Below, in pieces: positions 59,373 to 64,000 of a stretch of 64,000 nt of DNA. Origin of the DNA: Candidula unifasciata (taxonomy: Eukaryota > Mollusca > Gastropoda > Stylommatophora > Geomitridae). Below the pieces are notes generated by a model that saw only the letters and a program-made list of their open reading frames with translations, did no database searches and was not told the origin of the DNA. The stretch is from NCBI GenBank assembly GCA_905116865.2, contig CAJHNH020008455.1, positions 1,949,580-2,013,579 of the forward strand. The letters are read 5' to 3'. The translations under genes were made by a program, and so were the position numbers. The stretch's first letter is position 1, and each line of letters begins with the position of its first letter.

Positions 59373-62108
59373 ATGGCGTTTTACGTGAGTAGTTTAATTA
59401 ATTGTAATTTGATATTTCATGATTTTACATTCTAGTTATGTTTAAAAAATGCACTAAAGATAGTTATTTAACTGTCCTTTTCCGACTCTTTACTTCATGA
59501 GAAAGTCAATGTGTTACTCAAGACGTGAGTCTCAAGTTACTGTAGAATAGTTTTTTGTTTCAAGTTTCCAGTTCTTCGGTAAGTTCCTCAAGGTTTGACA
59601 GTGTCAGTGACATCACAGCACTCAGTACATGCCCATGCGCTCACCTTAAGTTCCAATATCGATGGTGCATAATTATTTTTAGTCCCCGTTTCAGTCATTA
59701 TAGCAGTTTAACTTTAATAAATAATTTAATATATGTCCATTTTGCCTTGCCTTTCGCTTAGCTCTTGAAGTGTAGAAGTGTCGACCAAATCCCCTGGTCA
59801 CTCCTACATGGCTTTACCATTATCTCCACACCATAATTACATAATAAGTAATGATCTGTTTGTGCCTCTTCGTTGTTCATTTGACTAATGATTGTTGACC
59901 GCATCTAGCTCATGCATACCTTCACTGTCCATTGGTGCAGAACCAGCTAGTATGTCTGCCTGTTCATTTCCCAACACTCCTGCATTCCCAGATGCTATAT
60001 GAAGCAATGCTTGCCACTTTGCATGGAAACTGCCTGTCTCCACCTATTGTAACATGTTTTGTTTGTCAGGTACAGTAACAATAATAATCAAATCACATGT
60101 GTGTATAGTACAGCTGGTTCTCAAGCTAGCAGAAAGCTGCTATTACTGCCTCCACCTCCATTCTTAAACTAGACGTTGCCGTATCAAATGCTACTTTGTT
60201 GCGCTATGCATCCTCCATTCACTTTCACAATGAACCCCTTCACACTTCTTCTGTCTTCCAATATAGAGCCATCTATATATTATCGTCAATCAGTTGTTTA
60301 ATTTCTGAATCTGTAATGCCTTCTGGCCAAGCCCTGCACATTTGGCCTATTGTGATTAGAAGCCTACATGAGTCTTTTGCTCTGACTTTTGACCCACTCC
60401 TCTCCCATTCTCCCCTCCCCCAATCATACAGTACACACCTCTGATCATGCATTCTGCTTGTGCCATCCAAGACTTCCCTCTTATCAACCTGTGACCCTTA
60501 GTTGAAACCCGGGCTTCATAAAGAAGGTGGTTTTTGTCAGCGGCTACCCTGAGGTATAAACTGGCCTGCAACACTTTGAGCCGGCCTGAAATAGTAGGCA
60601 GTGCAAGGATGTATCACATACAGGCTACTGGAGTGGCCCTTGTGTATCCTAAAAACACCTGCAGGACTTCATTCTGTATGTATTCAGGCTTCACCAGCTG
60701 ACACTTCAGTACAGTGAGCAACCCTAGTTCATAATCCATCACAAAATATTTTATTTGGCCATTTACATATAATTTAATTTAGGGTAATAGAATTCATTGT
60801 GGTCTTCCTTTTTCTAAGACTAAATTTGTGCAGTCATTGTTGATTGTTTTTGGTCTATAGTTAGTACCAGGTAATTCAATACAATTTAAGAATATAGTTT
60901 TAAGACATTTTTCAACTACTTGACTAGTTGAAACTTTACATTTCCTTGTTGAAATGAATGTTGAATTAAATTAAACAAGGTATGTTGTCCAACACCAGTT
61001 TATAACAATTGTTTGTTTAAAAGTATTGTGTTAATGAATTTGTAATGTCCATTGTTACTTTTTAATACCCTGTCTTTACGATAATTTATCTTTCTCTGTC
61101 AAAATTAAACTGCCTAATATTCTCATAGGATGAGGAAGAAACAAGCACTCGACTGAAGGGAGCACTGGACCTCAATGAACTGAGAAATCCACAAGGCAAA
61201 GGAGTGGAGTTTGAAGTGGATGAGAATGAACTCAATAAGCTGGGTTAGTTGTTTCATATTTGAAGACTTATTGCATAATGTCAGTGTCTATGGCTTAGTG
61301 GCTATGACTGTGGTTTCATAATTCGGATATACTGGTTTTGATTCAGCTGCAGGCAATTTGACAGCAGACTGCTTTGGATTGATTTTGTTTGTGGTGTGCG
61401 TAACTGAATTTACAGTTTGCTGTAAATATTTAAAAAATGTAATACCAGTTTGGCTAATATATAAATAACATAATGTTCTGTTTTATTTTTGAATGACTTG
61501 ATTATTAGGTTGCAATTTTAAAAACAGCGTAATCTACAGCAGAATTATTCAGCTGGCGGGCCACATCTGGGCAGTGGAGGCCTTGCAAGGGCCAGCAGAT
61601 CATTGCCACTTGTATTGTAATAATGATCTGTCTTTCATTTTCTGTATCTCCCTCTCATTTTATCTGTCTCTTATTCTCTCAGTGTCTCTTATTCTCTCAG
61701 TGTCTCTGTCTTTGTCTCTACCTATGTTATCACCTCCTCTCTCATCTCTGTGCCCCTTTTTCCCCTTCTCAATTTCATTACTTCTTTGGTTGACTTAATT
61801 CAGTAAAAAAAAAATAATTATAAACTGAAATATTTTTTTAAATATTCCATAAGGAGTCGAGGAGGAAACAAGCATGAACATCTTTGACAGGAACCAGTTG
61901 GTGTCCAATATCTGCTTCATGTCGGACGAGGAGAACAGTGCATCTGATGAGGAGGATGAGCAGTGTCTGACAGAACTGGAGCGTTTAAAGAAGAGGATGC
62001 TTCAAAATAAAAACTCTGACCTCACCCCGAAAAAAGACGGGGGAGTTTTAAAGCAGCTGAAAACGCCAGGAGTTGGCAGTGTCATCCCTGAAGGGGCTCT
62101 TGTGATGA
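59373..62108 (+). CDS. FKBP6: FKBP6-like (shutdown) immunophilin, N-terminal part, 3 exons
   Basis: Exons: 59373-59384 (only Met-Ala-Phe-Tyr, strong ATG context, GTGAGT donor), 61129-61243 and 61854-62108, ending in phase 1 at GTAGGT. The 127 residues seen are an acidic N-terminal extension (SDEENSASDEEDEQ), then LERLKKRMLQ and KKDGGVLKQLKTPGVG, then IPEGALVM at the point where an FKBP domain begins. Human FKBP6 has the same order: ERL..RML, then DRGVLK. In FKBP6 the isomerase domain is inactive and is followed by TPR repeats; the protein works with HSP90 in germline piRNA loading. FKBP4/5-type proteins share the GVLK segment, so the exact paralogue is less sure than the FKBP family. The rest of the FKBP domain is not in the window, whose end is filled by a LINE. 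Confidence 0.7.
59585..60760 (-). pseudogene. LINE 3' half with RNase H domain
   Basis: The minus strand encodes RNase H pieces in order: an IYRWLYIG start region near 60290, an MEVEAVIAAF segment near 60150, and AGVLGNEQADILAGSAP near 59960. Decayed sequence follows down to a terminal ECCDV-like motif near 59600. Multiple stops. It lies in the first intron of the FKBP6-like gene, antisense to it. Confidence 0.65.
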
Positions 62109-62239
62109 GTAGGTGTCTTTGTCATTTTAAAAAGGATTTTTTTCTAGCTGATGGTTGTTTCCATTTGTAGAGTTGTTTTTTTCTTTAAATTTCGCAGCAT
62201 TTGATAATACAGAGTTGGAATAATGAAGAAATTCCTTAT

Positions 62240-62430
62240 GGGAGTTCTAGGGCCCAGTTTTTAGCTAAAATAAAAATAAAAGACCCACTTACCCATAACA
62301 GACAGTTATAAACAATGATCAGTTAGGAATTTGTTGAAATCGGATATGCTGGACAAAAGGCCAAAAACTGCGGCCTCATTGTAAACTACAACACAGCATG
62401 CCAGTTACCTTTGGGGGGGGGGGGGGTGTT
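62240..62430 (+). repeat. SINE-like family D copy
   Basis: TAGGGCCCAG head, TCAGTTAGGAATTTGTTGAA, ACTGCGGCCTCATTGTAAAC. Other copies near 6640-6740, 40970-41290 and 43590-43700. It is followed by a family A inverse copy at 62570-62770 and a LINE tail at 62800-62862. Confidence 0.55.
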
Positions 62431-62863
62431 CAGAAGAAGAATATAAAAACTGGGACATTCCAGAGAAACTCTTAGGGAGAAATATTGATGATAATGTGAC
62501 TAGGTGTGCTGGACTAGATTTCAAGATTGCATCCATGATATCAAGAGGATTGCACAACATGAAGCCTTTTTTTTTTCGCATTTACCGGCTGTAAACTCCA
62601 GCCCAAAGCTCTGGGTGTGTCGTCCATCTCCAGGTTTTAGTCTTGTTCCAGAACCTGAGTGTTACGTGCATATCTGTTTCACAGATCTGGCTTATTTGTA
62701 TGATTCCTTGCCTCTCAGGCAAATTCTGACTGTAAAGAATGCTCCCAGTTAGTCGACTCCTACTAACAGTGGGTCAGTATTAAGAATTGGAAAGGAACAC
62801 TATAAACATCATCATCCTGTTGCAGGTCCTTTGCAGAATGTCTCTGTCATCACAGTACATTAA

Positions 62864-64000
62864 AAGGGATCTCTTGTGACATTCTGGCGCCTTCAACGGA
62901 GCATGCACGGCGCCGCACGACCTAGGGGTATCCCTGATTTTCAGGGTACAGACCTGATATGGCAGAGAACTGATGCTGATAAAGGAAAAACCCTTCTGGC
63001 GCGCTACTTGGAGCAAACTGACCAAAAAGACGAAGCTACAAGAATAGGGGTTAAGATGAAACTGTCGATGCTGTGCGAGAACACTGTGTTAGGCACTGAT
63101 CTCACAATCACTGCAGATACCTTAAGAACTTGCCTCAAGAAATCGCGCAGCACTGCTCCAGGCCCTGACGGCATCCGATACAACGACATGCTGATGATGT
63201 CGAATGCTGATTTGAAAAGCGTGGCAAAGGAATTCAATATCAGCATCCAGAGTGGCCAGATACAAGAGGAATGGCTCCATAGTTATTTGTTTCCACTACC
63301 AAAGCCTAATAAAGACCACTCAAAGATCTGCGGCTACAGAATCATCTCGATGCAGAATACTGTTGGCAAACTTTTGGAAAAAATTGTCGCACAAAGATTG
63401 ACCACCTACTTGGAACTACATGATAAGTTCCCACCAACACTTGGAGGGTACAGGTTAAATAAAGAGACATGGTTCAATGCTGCAGTTTTCGCCTACGATG
63501 TGTACGAGGGATTTCAGATTAAAGAAGAGACATGTGCGGCAGTGTTGGACTTAGAAGATGCCTACAATAAAGTACCATACGATTATTTAATGCAATTACT
63601 GCTTAAACTAGAAGTTAATCCTATTCTGATCCGCTGGATTGCTGCGGTCCTGTTCCAGAGAAAGATTGTACTAAGATGTGGTAGCTGGTCCTCCGAACCG
63701 CAAATGATATGTCCAGGCTTGCCACAGGGATCACCGCTATCACCAGTCTTATTCAACGTTTACACGGTGATGATCACTGAGCAGCAGTTGAATGGAAAGG
63801 GAAGGACTTTGTCATTTGCTGATGACATTTTGATTTATCGACGAGGGCGTGATAGACAGGAGATCGCCAGCACTATGCACAAAGAACTCGATCGAATTGC
63901 CGCCTGGTGTGATGGTTCCAATGCCTATGTCAATCCTTCGAAGGCATCAGTGTCATGGTTCTCTTTGAACAATCACATTGTCAAGTCGGACTTACCAGAA
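62864..64000 (+). mobile_element. Non-LTR retrotransposon reverse transcriptase, open frame running off the right edge
   Basis: An uninterrupted frame of 379 codons begins after a TAA at 62861-62863 and is still open at the last base. RT blocks in order: RSTAPGPDGIRYNDMLM, HSYLFPLPKPNKDH, GYRIISMQNTVGKLLEKI, AAVLDLEDAYNKVPYDYL, ICPGLPQGSPLSPVLFNVY and the catalytic FADDILIY. The first Met is at 62903. The endonuclease is missing on the left, where a LINE 3' tail of another family (62800-62862) abuts, so this copy is 5'-truncated or was interrupted. It sits in the intron after the third FKBP6 exon. It may be the source type of the many RNase H tails in the window; that link is inference. Confidence 0.85.

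Noticed and set aside
61537..61600. hAT end with a CGGGCCACATCTGGGC motif
   Set aside because: Resembles a common hAT terminal pattern, but no second end or target duplication was found.

Overview
This window looks like nuclear DNA of an animal, most likely a gastropod mollusc. Genes are split into short exons with GT-AG introns of one to several kilobases. Intergenic and intronic DNA is packed with LINE 3' tails, tRNA-derived SINEs, MITEs, minisatellites and long homopolymers. The mollusc placement is inference, from the LINE style (endonuclease, RT and RNase H on one polyprotein) and the general texture of the repeats. No bacterial, plasmid or CRISPR features are present.

Four protein-coding genes can be assembled exon by exon, with matching phases at every junction. 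(1) C1QBP/p32, + strand, 177-7160: the C-terminal half; the 5' end lies left of the window. (2) ARMC5, - strand, 27759-13748: complete, six coding exons, 1783 aa, with ARM repeats, a very long Ser-rich insert and a C-terminal BTB domain. (3) DPH1, - strand, 59029-41338: complete, eleven coding exons, 410 aa, with all three cluster-binding cysteines. (4) An FKBP6-like gene, + strand, from 59373: three exons, running off the right edge. DPH1 and FKBP6 start 343 bp apart, head to head. C1QBP and ARMC5 are convergent. ARMC5 and DPH1 lie in tandem on the - strand. The four genes do not form one pathway: mitochondrial matrix homeostasis (C1QBP), cullin-3 substrate adaptor (ARMC5), diphthamide synthesis on eEF2 (DPH1) and a germline HSP90 co-chaperone (FKBP6).

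Repeat layout. 7.3-13.7 kb is intergenic: LINE ends, an element bounded by two AT microsatellites, and a 56-bp minisatellite. 27.8-41.3 kb is a second intergenic block with a decayed EN-RT LINE (28.6-31.2 kb), a 24-bp array ending in telomere-like sequence, a pair of inverted ~250-bp repeats about 2.4 kb across, a 128-bp tandem array and an RNase H LINE fragment. DPH1 introns hold two clear hAT-type non-autonomous elements; a third, with a strong resemblance to the SPIN family known for horizontal transfer, lies just outside the DPH1 coding region, in intron 10. The right edge carries an uninterrupted LINE reverse transcriptase frame that continues out of the window.

Nothing here is a convincing wholly new biological system. 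The most notable items are the SPIN-like hAT element, a 31-nt microexon in ARMC5, splice donors that abut or are built from minisatellites, minisatellites seeded in LINE C-terminal codons, and SINE-like families that share one head but carry different bodies.
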